Positions 1 to 12,200 of a stretch of DNA of 64,000 bases are shown in pieces. Position numbers and translations under genes: made by a program. Where the stretch lies: NCBI RefSeq assembly GCF_004210375.1, contig NC_134834.1, forward strand, positions 151,747,009 to 151,811,008, given 5' to 3'. Below the pieces are notes generated by a model. The model saw only the letters and a program-made list of their open reading frames with translations. It did not search any database and was not told the DNA's origin. This DNA comes from Tachypleus tridentatus. Its lineage: Eukaryota; Arthropoda; Merostomata; Xiphosura; Limulidae. How positions within the stretch are numbered: the first letter of the stretch is position 1; the number at the start of each line of letters is the position of its first letter.

Positions 1-114
1 ATTTTTCAAAGAATCTTCAAAATCCGAATCTTCTGAATCGCCACTGCTATCTTCAAACTCCGAACCAAGTTCAAAATACAACTCTAATGCTTCTTCATTT
101 TGTAACTTTTTCAT
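1..114 (-). CDS. piggyBac-like transposase, N-terminal fragment (partial)
   Basis: An open frame starts at the ATG on the minus strand at 114-112 and continues past base 1. About 38 residues are visible: a short basic start (MKKLQNEEALEL) followed by an acidic Ser/Asp/Glu-rich stretch, as is usual at the N-terminus of PGBD4-type transposases. None of the catalytic domain is in the window. Its place just inside a piggyBac-like terminus supports the call. An overlapping upstream ATG at about 122 is in another frame and stops at once. Whether the element is intact cannot be judged here. Confidence 0.5.
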   Translation of the reverse strand, partial: MKKLQNEEALELYFELGSEFEDSSGDSEDSDFEDSLKN

Positions 115-282
115 GACGCCATTTTGGATCGAAAGTGAAACAATTTGTAAGTAGGTCAAATGCATTTATGATGCTGATATCTAGCGTTGAAGTTAGGTAT
201 TATTGAGAACGAATTAACTCTTCCGTGGTTCTGTGTTACCGATCGGCTTGGACGAGTTATCTCGTCTACGGCACTGAACAGG
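1..282 (-). mobile_element. piggyBac-like element, 5' end, cut by window edge
   Basis: Read on the minus strand, the element begins beside a TTAA (283-286) with a terminus starting CCTGTTCAGTGCCGTAGACG. This resembles the ends of PGBD4-type piggyBac elements. A subterminal near-palindrome GACGAGTTATCTCGTC sits at about 251-266. An acidic open frame follows and runs off the start of the window. TTAA target use and the terminal motif are what I know of the family; the other end is not visible, so the element's completeness is unknown. Confidence 0.6.
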
Positions 283-550
283 TTAAATAGATGAAGATCC
301 GGCGAGTACTTATGTAAAAATGTGGTGTGACCTATAAAATGTTCACGCGGAATTGTAAACTTGATCTATTTAACAAAAACACGAAAAAGTATAAATTAGA
401 GATGATTCTGTCTTACATTCACTCCTGAAGATAATGTTGGAACGTTGAAACATGAAGTCAACGTTTTAGTAGTCATATATCTACCTTCAATAAAATGTTT
501 TAAATTGTGTATTTATTTTAACATTATACACAAGACTCAAGAAGTAATAC

Positions 551-990
551 TCATCTTTTATCAGACTTTCTAAAACTTCTCCCATAATGATGTGTAAGAC
601 TAATGGATCTATAATTAATAGAACAATTTTTATCACTTCCCTTTAGAAGAGTAGGTACATTAGCTAACTTCCAATCCTTTGGTACCTGTCCACCATTCAT
701 GCACTGATAAAAAATAGTGAGTGGCTCACATATCCAAGCTTTAACCTCTGTCAAAACTTTTTGGGAAATATTTGGCCCAGGAGCCTTATTGTTTTTAAAC
801 TTCCCAGTTTTTTCTTAACCAGTTCAGAATTAATGTACTCATTTTGTTTTATCTTGTTTCCATTTATCAACTGTTCAAGATGTGAAATACTGTTTAAGTA
901 TTCATTAGTAAAAACTGAAGAAAAAACACAAAATAATAACCCAGGCACCTCATAAAAATCAGATACTAACTTTCCTTTATTATAATTCAA
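551..990 (-). pseudogene. non-LTR retrotransposon reverse transcriptase fragment
   Basis: Two overlapping minus-strand frames (990-751, then 754-551) join across a frameshift into the N-terminal part of a LINE reverse transcriptase. Diagnostic pieces are KKLGSLKT/LGQIFPK followed by GQVPKDWKLANVPTLLKG and NYRSISLT. These correspond to the 'VP.DWK.A.V.P..K' and 'YRPISLT' blocks of CR1/Jockey-type RTs. The sequence stops after the ISLT block and carries no endonuclease or palm D-D motif. It is a dead fragment; the exact clade is uncertain. Confidence 0.65.
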
Positions 991-2200
991 GGGTTCTACT
1001 CCGATTTTAACATTCTATTCATCTTTAATATGTTTACAGAAATCCTTACTTTTACAATTTCAGTCACTTTTTTTTCAAACGTACCTTTTAATGCCCTAAT
1101 TTCCTGTTTCACTGACTATCTTGATATTTTATAATCTTCTAAGCTTCCTGTCGCACAAGGCAACTTAAATTCCATAAATTTATTATACTTTTCTTTAATT
1201 TTATGTATTATTCTCTTTGTGAACTAATTCAGTTTTGTTTGTTTTTTCACTTGCAGCTACTCTTTTCTTTTTGTAAGGAATATGTCACCTTGAATATTTA
1301 AATATTTCTTTAATTAGCTTTAATTCTTTAATTTATTAGCTCGGTTTTTCTGAACAACTTCGCTGACCAGTTCAAAACAAATAATTATTGTTGCATGCTT
1401 TCAACATTTGCAATCAAAATATTAACCTTGACCTACTTAGGCAACAAAACATCAAATCTGATAGAACTCATATTGGGCGAATAAAAAATAACTTGATACA
1501 AGAAGAATATTAGACACATTGTATTCCATTTTAACAAAAAATATTTTATGTTTAACAATTTCCATTTGTCATGTTTATTTACGTATTATATTTATTCACA
1601 CCATAATTTTAGTATGAACGATATAAAATGTAAAAATATATAATCTAAGAGAAGGTTGACAAGTTAAAAATTTAAAACTATGAAATTTGATAGAAAAATA
1701 AATACACTATTAACCATTATTTTAATAAGATCGTTAAATTCTTTATATTTTTAATTGTTCTTGAAAGTTAAATTATCGTGTGTCTCATTAATGTTGAAAT
1801 TTGAAGTATTGTGTTTTCATTATTGTTGAACTTTATATTATTGTGCTTTAATTATTCTTGAACATTAATTTTTTTATTATTATTATCGTTGAGAGAGGGT
1901 AATCGTGTAGGTTTGATGAAGCTAATGAAAATATCTATAATAGAGGGAGAATTTTCTTGCAGTTACATGACGTCATCTTTCAATGTCACCAGTTGTTCCA
2001 TTATTGCCTTCTAAATAATTTAATTTAGTCCATGACCTGGACACCAATGGATTATAACTAAACATATAACACACATGTGACGAAATACAAATGATATACA
2101 GTGTTTCAAAGAGATTGGTTCGTTTTGGATTTCTTGCTGTTTAATTTGATAAAGCTACACATGGGCTATCTCAGCAAGTCGTACCTAATTTTGTAGTGAT
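991..2200. other. no gene seen; AT-rich spacer
   Basis: Minus-strand sequence just beyond 990 may hold more decayed LINE sequence, up to about 1340, but I could not find a convincing block. The rest is AT-rich with short T/A runs and no open frame, splice-bounded exon or repeat that I can support. Confidence 0.5.
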
Positions 2201-2204
2201 AGTG

Positions 2205-2316
2205 TGTTTTTCTTATAGCAAAGTCACATCGGGCTATCTGCTTGGGCCACCGAGGGGACTCGAACCCCTGATTTTAGCGTTGTAAATGCGTAGATATACC
2301 GCTGAACTAGAGGGGT
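2205..2316 (-). repeat. tRNA-derived SINE, family B
   Basis: On the minus strand this carries a tRNA-like head: a box-A-like 'agcggtatatctacgcat', then 'acaacgctaaaatcagg' and the B box GGGTTCGAGTCCCC. A short body with GCAGATAGCCCGATGTGAC and an A-rich tail follow. The same family recurs at 17221, 43675 and, degraded, at 48625. Confidence 0.75.
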
Positions 2317-2349
2317 GCATGTAGTGATAGACTAGACTCTTTTTGGAAC

Positions 2350-2505
2350 CACTTACTACCAAATCTTTACCGACGAATAATAGGATTTATCACTGATTAT
2401 AACAGCCCCAGGACTCAAAGGGCGAGTGTGGTCGGTGGTAGTGTTCAATCCTGCGTCTCACACATTGGGAGTAGAGCATCACAACCATCGTGTTATTTCA
2501 TGTAG
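2350..2505 (-). repeat. degenerate tRNA-derived SINE, family A
   Basis: A diverged minus-strand copy of the long SINE family. Recognisable blocks correspond to the body segments 'taccaacgaatagtgggatt' and 'ataacgcccccacggctgaa', followed by a decayed head (gtggtcggtggtag, gcgtctcacac). It sits directly beside the family B SINE at 2205-2316. The ends are approximate. Confidence 0.5.
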
Positions 2506-4660
2506 GATTGCAGATTAAAATGTCACAAATGTGTATATCAACATTACCGTGTAATTTCTGTTATGGCTCTAAGTCGAAAACATCCAGCTGTAAAAATATG
2601 TTTGGAATCCGAGAATAACGAATCGTTACCAATATTTTCAGTTAGAAGAAAACTACTTTTGAAAATAAAAAACAAAGTTTTGAAATATATTGTCTATTGT
2701 TAGTTTCAAACCTCGTAAACGAAAAAAGGAACGTAATTCCAGTTTGGTAAGTGATCGAATAAATGTATCCGATACATTTATTTATTTGATTTACAAAGAT
2801 AATCGAACACAAGTTAAGACATAGAAAAAATAGACAAGGCTCCATTAAAACATAGTTTTATTTTTTGGATAGCTAATGACGCGAACTGCAACAGAAGTCC
2901 TATGGGACGGTAATTTTCAGGTGGTTGAGAATGGATTTGATTGTATACTGAAGGATGAAAGGTGAGTTTAACTTTCCTTTTCCTTGACGCTAAGACAGTT
3001 GTAAAGGCTTAGCTTTATGTTACATTATAATAGTCCTTGTATTTTTAAATAAACGATGGTAAGATAGTCAGGTCTAAGAATAAGGGTTCCTATAACCTGA
3101 AAACTTATTGTTGAAACTGAGAAAATACTAAATATCTTAATGGGCGTACTTTTAAATAGTGTAGTTTTTATCGCAAAAGTAGCTCTATCAAGTCTGAGAT
3201 TGTTTATTATAAATTATATTATTATTAAATGTTGACGTTTTTCTTATATGATATACTACGTTAGCAACAAGTAGAAGAAAAGCGTCAACAATATATTACG
3301 TTAGGAACTGTTCCACGAAAGCCTATATTTCACAACAATGAAATTATTTATGTTGCCCTGGTAACGGCGGGTAGTTCAAAAAGAGAGGTACGTTGGTTTT
3401 TGTCACTGGTCACATGATGAAAGGTTTTGTGAATCTGATATTTGTGTTTGCAAAAATATACATTAATATACCTTTTAGAACCAACATAAGGATAAACAAA
3501 AATAGTTACCAGTTTCTAAACAAAGAAAAAGTATCTAAAGATCACACATCTTCAACAGAGAAACCTTTAAGAATTCGCCTCTAGACAATTTTTTGAAGAA
3601 ACTTTTCATAAATCGAAATTAGGAATAATGAAAGATTAATATAGACAATTTCAGAAATAATTAGCATATCTTTTAATATATTTTAACAAAAAGTAAAAAT
3701 AAATTAATAATAATAGATTTTATCTCAGTCTGAAAAACGTACTTTCGTAAATACATCTTTCATAAAAAAAATCCAACTACAAAATACTTATTTTTATAAT
3801 ATTTTCTATCAGTACTAGAAATATCGCAAATCATAAATTTGGGAAAAAGAAGATCCTAAAAATATAAGAAATGTTCAATAAAGGATATATATCTGAACAT
3901 TTTAAAACTGCTATCTGCGTAAAGTTTTAATCTCCAATGCAGCGTTAGGTATATCACTGATGGTGGATGTACACGGTATAAGTTTGTAATGGTGATAGAT
4001 GGACGCGCACTTTTTGCAAATACACAAACCGTTGTGGACGTGTCCATAAGCTGTGCTGGACCTCAGTAGCGAACTGCTGGTTCTTTATTCCTCTTTTCTC
4101 TATAAATTGTTTCATTAAATACTGTTGGTTATAACTTTCAAATTTCTTCTACTGCCCATGCTCGTCTACTTTACAGAATTTCAAACATGAAAACTGTGTT
4201 TTGTTATGTTTCCTGAAAGCTATTTTTCGATTGAATATTCTAAGGTCCTATCAGAATGACTTAAGATATGTATGTTGCATGTGAGAAGGTGTATAGGTTG
4301 CATGTGAGGAAGGTTTTAATATGTACATGTTGCATATTAAAATGAATCAAGTTGTGTATGATTCATGTCAAAGCAGTTTCTGTGGAATTCTTTGTGACGT
4401 CTTATCTGATTCTTTGATACACTCTGATCTCCTTATGTTCATGTATCATATGAAGAGGACATTCACCATGGAGATCCAAGTGTTTTCAAAGAACTAGACG
4501 AAGAGCTGATATTAACCAAACTTTAATCATTATATTAAATGTTTTAATAATGGTAGTTTGTGCGAATAAATCTAAAACCAAGCTCAGGAACAATTAAACT
4601 AACAAGAGTATAATATGATTGGAGAAAGTGTTTCTGAAGCTTTTTGTTTAATTTGTATAA
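2506..4660. other. no certain gene; possible upstream exon
   Basis: No long open frame is present. A short segment, 2921-2961, is bounded by a good acceptor (taattttcag) and donor (AAAGgtgagt) and is open in one frame (VVENGFDCIL...). It could be an upstream exon of the MOSPD2-like gene, but its end phase (2) does not join the first confirmed exon directly, so it is not included. Sequence at 4443-4500 is briefly open but lacks clear splice sites. The rest is AT-rich. Confidence 0.35.
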
Positions 4661-4672
4661 GGAGAATGTGAA

Positions 4673-6223
4673 ATGACCGTGACCCCTGATGTGCCACACA
4701 AAAACATTGCCGACAGTAACGAAACAAAGAACCAAAATGAACGATTATTGGATATTTCGTAAGTTATAAATTACTCTGTCCCAGTATAATGTTTGGCTCA
4801 AGGCGTATGTGTGTAAATTAATGTAATCTTTAACTAAGCACGGTTACAAATAAAATATCTGTACCGTATATTTACTTGAATAATTGTTGCAAATATTTTA
4901 CTCTCATTGAATTCTAGGCCCAGTACTTTACAGTTTCATACGTCCCAACAAAATTGTGCGGCAATGGAGGCGCTGATAAAACTCCAAAACAAAATGGACA
5001 ATGCTGTTGCTTTCAAGGTAAATGTTCTGCTATTTTACAAAGATCTGGCATGTGCAGGTGATTAAGACACTTGACTCGTAATCCGAGGGTCGCGGGTTCG
5101 AATTTCCGTCACACCAAACATGCTCGCCTTTTCAGCCGTGAGGGCGTTATAAGTGATGGTCAATCTCACTATACTTTGGTAAAAGAATAGACCAAAGCCA
5201 AGAGTTGGCAGTGGGTGGTGCCTTCCATCTAGTCTTACACTGCTAAATTAGGGACGGCTAGCATAGATAGCCCTCGTGTAGCTTTGGCGAAAATTCAAAC
5301 CAAACTATTTAACAAAATAATAATATGTACAATTTATTATTTGAAAACATCTATTATTATATTATATAGCGTCAGTTTAATAGAGTTCTTGTTTTGTAGA
5401 TTTTGTCACATTCTATATTTTTATATTATTCTTAAAAATTTAAAACTGATGTACATTGATTACAAACGCCCCCAAGTAGCAGAGCGGTATATATGCAGAC
5501 TTACAATGCTAGAAGTCGGGTTTCGATACTCGTGGTAAGTAGAGAATAGATAGCCTGTTGTGTAGCTTTTGCTTAACTACAAAAAAACAAACAAATGATT
5601 TTATATATTATGGTGTCTAATTTAATTACATTTGTTTTTAATAGATTAAAACTTCCAACCCTGGTGCATTCAAAGTTCAACCAGCTTGCGGTGTTCTGTG
5701 GCCCAAACGATGTCTTACAGTGCTGGTTCAAACTATTCCTGGTAGGTAGGTTGTTTAAGAACGTCTTAAAGCTTTGGTTCAAACTATTGTTGGTAGGTTA
5801 TTGAAGAACGTCTTAAAGTGTTGGTTGAAACTATTTTCGGTAGGTTAATTGCTGAAGAACGTCTTAAAGTGTTGGTTCAAACTATTCCTGGTAATTAAGT
5901 CTTATAGTTGGTTCAAACGTCTTAAAGTTCAAACTGGTAGGAAGGTTCTTGAAGAACGTCTTAAAGTGTTGGTTCAAACTGTTCCTGGTAGGAAGGTTGT
6001 TGAAGAACGTCTTAAAGAGGTGATTCAAATGGTGGAATGTTTGGAGAACAATACACAATTATGGTCTGTGTGTAACCTAACGGTGTAGTACAAAACGTCA
6101 CTCTGACAACTGGAGTTAACACAACACACAATTATATATTTCTATAAGAAACTCACAACAATATTCATGTAGTTCGAATGTCATAAGAAAGAAAGAACTG
6201 AAGTACAACTCTTTCGAATATGG

Positions 6224-6261
<38 letters not shown>

Positions 6262-9200
6262 CAGTTAGTTAGAATACCATCACATAAGAAAAACACAACA
6301 ACAGTATTGTTCGTAATAATATCATAAGATAAGAAACATATTATTATGACAACGGGTTTGAACCAAAAAAAGAAAGAAACGCGTAACAATATCGCACGTA
6401 GTTTCGATATAAATTAATTTGTGGACCAGAAAGCAGCGATTCATCAACTTAACACTATATTGTAACATTTTAATAGTACATTTAATTTTTAAAATGTTTT
6501 ACTTTTCACCATATCTGTTAAAACAACTGGTTTATGATTCCTGCTTCTCTGTGACACGTGCTCCTCATGTGACATGGTTGTTAGATGGATGAAGGTACGT
6601 GATTACCAATTCTATACACTTTTACATTACAGTCAAGACTTTCGTGTTTTTATTTTTTGTAAAATATGGCACTATGACAATATTTACATTTAAATGATTT
6701 TACTCCAAGAAATGCCTGTTTTAAAAGTGATAATATATTTATATTTTTATAGGTATGGTCGTTCAACCAAACGATAAGATTCTGATTCAAATGGTTGCTG
6801 CAAATAAACATAACAAGAACGTTCACGAAATTAAAAAGTTGTGGAGAAATATTTCTTCAGAAAGAATAGTCAATCAGAAGTAATTACCGTCAGTATTTGT
6901 TCATGTTGTTTATTAATATTTGTTCTAATTGTTTGAAATCTATTATGAAGTGAAAACTGGAACAGACGGGACGCAACTCTGTATCACCCACCTGTATAGT
7001 AAGTAAATTTTAACTCTTAAAAATGCCACCTAGTGGCGCAGCTGTATGTTTACGGACTTGGACAGCTAGAAACCGGGTTTAGAAACCCATGGTGGCCAGA
7101 CAACAGATAGTCTGATGTGTCGGTCTTTGCTTAATTCCAAAGAAACAAACTCGAAGAAACCGATTGGCAATAAATTCTTCGTCAGAGTTAGTTAGGCCCA
7201 GTGATATGAATTAGGTAAACATCAAGAGTACATTGTTTATTAACTAATATACAGTACTGTGAAAAGTATTTCGGTAAAGTCAGGCTATTTTCAAACAACA
7301 GTGGAAGGTAAATCACAGGTGAAACATCAACATATTACTAACCTTCATATTTAGTACAACAGAAACTCACTTGAAGTGGTTGAGTTCAACAAACAGTTAA
7401 TATTTTGTTTTATAACTGCAGACAGTCTTAGAGACATTGTTATAACATATTTAATCAAAGTGTCCTTTGAGATTTTACTTCAAACGTCTCTAATACACTA
7501 CCATAAAGTTCCTTTACAAGTAACTTGTGATTTGTCAAGTTTTTGAGCTGTAAAATCCCAGATCTGTTCAACTAGATTGAGATCAGAGCTCTGTGGGGGT
7601 CATTGTATCATTTAAAGGACTTCAACAGCTTATTTCCTAGATAAGTAATTTCTGTATAAGTGGGATGAGTGTTTTGGATAACTATGTTCTTGGTAATGGA
7701 AACCTTTACCAATAATACGGTATACCAAATATCAAATTACGGTATACTATGATGGATCAGTATCTGATGGTACATGCACTAGTCCATTATTCCATCTATT
7801 TTGTAAATATCTCCTGTTGCCTCACCAGAAAAACACCCCTAAGTCATCACACTGCCTCCCCATGCTTCATGGTAAGTGTTATGCAGTAAGGGAAATATCT
7901 TTCATCTTTATTCCACTGAAGGTACAACCTACAATTTTAATCTATATATTTCGAACCTTGACTCATCAACAGTCCAGTTTTTGTGCTTTCTACAAAATTT
8001 CAGTCTCTTGACAATATTTGAAGATCAAAGTGGAGGTTTTTTTAAACTGCAACACGACCAAATATTCCATTCTAGTTGAGTCTTCTAGATACTTTAGGTT
8101 TGGACACTTTTCTATCATTTGATACATGGTTGTTTATCTTATGCCTAAGATCAGTAGTAGTCTTCCTTCTGCCCTGAAGGATACATAAACGAAGATACTT
8201 AACATCAGTATCAATAAGTTTAGGTGTTCTGTCTCTTCCTTTCCTATTTTCAAATTTACCTGTTTTGGTCTCACAACGTATGATGTTTTTGACAGTGTTT
8301 AGGGAACATTTCAAGTCTGCAGTAATCTGTCTAAGAGTCCAACCAGCATTATGTATAGCTTTTATGTAAACTCTCTGCTCTAATGACATTTGTATGTGTG
8401 TTTGGGGGCCACGGCATAACAACAAAACTTAATATATATTCTTAAACACTGTTTTTACCAAGGTTTATATGTGGAGTGTTATTAAATTGATTTCTTCTAA
8501 CATGCACTGCTGGCCAAAATCTTAAGGTCAATGGACATAAAGAAAAAATATGCATTTTGCGTTGTTAGACTCAACCACTTTTTTGAGTAGAGCTTCGAAA
8601 GATGGAAATAAGAAAAGGGGAAAAAAAAATTTAGCATTTAATAGGGAAAATGTGAACACTATGAAATTAGCCTAAATACTAGCTGATTAAAAGTTTAAGA
8701 CCATACTGAAACGAAGCATTAATTGGTAAATACTTAACGAAATTTAGCCATTTGTGTTCAAGCGTTAGCGTTGTCAACATCTCCTACTCACATCTCCTGT
8801 GTTACATTGAGTAAAAACATGGCAAAGGCTAAAAGTTGACAGTTTGAATGTGGCAGAATTGTCGAGCTGCAAAAGTAAGGTCTCCCTCAACGTGCCATCG
8901 CTGGTGAGATTGGGCGTAGTAAAACTGCTGTTGCAAATTTCTTAAAAGACCCTGAGGGATGCGAAACGAGAATTTCAAATGGTCGGCCTAAGACAATTTC
9001 GCAGGCGTTGAGCAGGAGGATTCGATGGGTTGTCTGGCAAGACACCAGCCGATCGTCGAACCAGATTAAGGCTCTTACGGACGCAGAATGCAGCTCAAGA
9101 ACAATAAGATGGCATCTACGAGAGAAAGGCTTTAAAAACCGTAAACATCTTCAAAGGCCACACCTCCTTCCGCACCACGAAACAGCTCAGTTAAACTTTG

Positions 9201-12200
9201 CTGAGAAGCATCAATCATGGGACTTAGAAAAGTGGACGAAGGTTTGTTCTCTGATGAGAAAAAATTCAATCTGGATGGTCCAGATGGCTTCCAACGTTAC
9301 TGGCACGATAAGGATATCCCACCGAAAACATTTTCTACACGAAACAGTGGAGGAGGTTCCATCATGATCTGGGGTGTTTTCTCCTTCCATGGAGCAATGG
9401 AGCTTCAGGTTATAGAGGCGCGTCAAACAGCAGCTGGCTACATTGGCATGTTGGAGAGGGCATCCTTATTGACTGAAGCCCCTCGCTTGTGTGGACATGA
9501 CTGGATCTTTCAGCAAGGCAAAGGACTTTTTCATGGCGAATCACGTGATTTTTTGGACCATCCAGCTTGTTCGCCCGAACTGAACCCCATTGAAAATGTT
9601 TAGGGGTGGATGGCAAGGGAAGTCTATAGAAATGGACGTGAATTCCAAACATTGCATGATCTTCGTGAAACCATCTTCACCACTTGGAATAACATTCCAG
9701 CCAGTCTTCTACAAACGTTTATATCGACCATGCCAAAGCGAATGTTTGCAGTTATTCGCAATGACGCCCGTGCAACTCATTACTGAGACCTTTTGTTGGG
9801 CATTTCCTACCCTAAACTAGGACTTCTTTTTGGAATGGTCTTAAACTTTTGACCAGCTAGTATTTAGGCTAATTTCATAATGTTCACGTTTTCTCTATTA
9901 AGTGCTAAAAAAGTTTTTTATTTTTATTTCCTTTTTCTTATTTTCATCTTTCGAAGCTCTACTCAAATAAGTGGTTGAGTCTAACAACGCAAAATGCATA
10001 TTTTTTCTTTATGTTCATTGGCCTTAAGATTTTGGCCAGCAGTGTATATATCAGTACCATACGCTAACTTTTTGCTAGTTTCTGTCTATATAGTTAAGAC
10101 ACTACATAGGGTACCATGACAGTTATTTCAGACCCTAAATTTGATCAGTACGTTCATTCAAACATAACCCTTATAACATGTCCTCGATACAAATATGTGG
10201 GAATTATAAAGAATGACAAGTATTCTCACCCTGGCTCATTCAATTGTCAATATGGATCAGTGAAACATTGCCATAGTGTTAAAATATACATTCTATAATG
10301 ACATGGAAGAATTAGCCCCATAAAATGGAAAGAATAAAGATATTCCCAACACTTTTACACAGTACTGTACCTGTGCTGTAAGTATTATCACGGGTTCGAA
10401 TCTCTGCTATTATTTAAGTTCAGGGTGATACACCCCACACAATTTTTTTTAAAAAACTTACTGTGGCCAAAAGTACACGTCGATAAAAGGCTTTGTGTCT
10501 CTCGATACGTTTTGTTCAAAAATGTAATTTTTTTTATAGGTAATGAGAAATTGAAGTTCAATTTATAAAATACATTTTTCACTCAGTAATATAACATGTT
10601 TGACACTGGTTTACTTCTGTGGTTCAATTTATAGAATACTGATATTTTTACATGTTTGTATATTTTGCTTAATACTGGTTTACTTCTCTAGTTCAATTTA
10701 TGAAATTTTGACATTGTTTACACCATAGTATACCATGTTTAATACTTGTTTACTTTTGTGGTTGAATTTATAAAATACTCACATTTTTACACCATAATAT
10801 ACCATGTTTAATACTGGTTTACTTTTGTGGTTGAATTTATAAAATACTCACATTTTTACACCATAATATACCATGTTTAATATTGGTTTACTTCTTTTGT
10901 CCAATTTATAAAATAATGATATTTTTTACACCAATTTATACCATCTTGATGCAGGTTTACTTCTCTAATTCAATTTATAAAATACTGAATTTTTTTACAC
11001 CGATGTATACCATATTAATACTGGTTTACTTCTCTGGTTTAGTTTATAAGACACTGACATTTTTTACACCATAGCATACGACGGTCAAAAAAGGTTGGCT
11101 TCTCTGGTTAAATTTCTACAATACTGGCATATTCGACACCATAGTGTACCATGTTTATTACAGGCTACTTTTCAGGTTTAATTTGTTAAATTAAAATTAC
11201 TGGTTTACTTCTCTAGTTCCATTTATATAATACTGGCATTTTTCACACCTTAGTATATTCTTTTTAATATAGATTAACTTCTCTGGATCAGTTTATAGAA
11301 TACTTAAATTTTTTACACCATAAAATACAATGTTTAATAGACGTTGACTTCTCTGGATCAGTTTATAAAATACTGAATTTTTTTGCACCATAAAATGCAA
11401 TGTTTAATAGAGATTGAGATTGACTTCTCCGGTTCAATTTATAAAATACTGACATTTTTACAGCATAGTATCCCACGTTTTATTCAGGCTAACTTCTCTC
11501 ATTCATTTATAATATACTGATATTTTTGCACAATAAATACCATGTTTAACACAGTTTTACTTCTCTAACCCAATTTATAAAATACTGACATTTTGTATAC
11601 CATGATATACTGTGTTTAATATGGGTTTACTTTTCTGGCTCAGTTATTAAAATACAGATATTTTTTGCAACATAGTATATCATGTTTAATACTGCTTCAC
11701 TTCTGTGGTTAAATTAATAAAATAGTGACATTTGTTACACCACAGTTTCGAATGTTTAATAGAGGTTTATTTCTCTGGTTCCATTTATAAAGGACTGGCA
11801 TCTTTTATACCATAATATAGTATACTTAATACTGCTTTGCTTATTTGATTAAATTTTTAGATACTCATATTTTTTCTCCTTAATATACCATGTTTAATAC
11901 TAGTTTACTTCTCTGGTTCAGTTTATAAAATACTGACATTTTTTTACACCATAGTGTACCATGTTTAATACAGGTTTCCTCCTCTGGTTTAGTTTATAAA
12001 ACAGTAACATTTTTTACAACATAATATACCTATTTAATACGTGCCGACTTCTCTGGTTCTATTTATAAAATACTGACATTTTTTTACACCATAGTATCAT
12101 ACGTTTTATACAGGTTAACTTTTCTTGTTCAATTTATTAAATACTGACATTTTTACACCATAGTATATCATGTTTAATAGTGGTTTACTTCTCTGGTTGA

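Larger units (their letters stand above)
7252..10367 (-). mobile_element. Tc1-like transposon (element 1), host of a nested insertion
   Basis: Terminal inverted repeats CAGTACTGTGAAAAGTATTT at 7252 and their diverged complement ending at 10367 (acttttacacagtactg) are each bordered by TA (7250-7251 and 10368-10369), the Tc1/mariner target duplication. The transposase is on the minus strand. A second, 1540-bp element sits inside it, so the original length was about 1.58 kb, normal for this superfamily. Confidence 0.8.

Noticed and set aside
2921-2961. Candidate 41-bp exon upstream of the MOSPD2-like gene
   Set aside because: It has good splice sites and is open, but its phase does not join the first confirmed exon and it is too short to identify.
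10883-11074. 63-residue open frame with repeated peptides
   Set aside because: The peptide repeat mirrors the 70-bp minisatellite and is not a gene.
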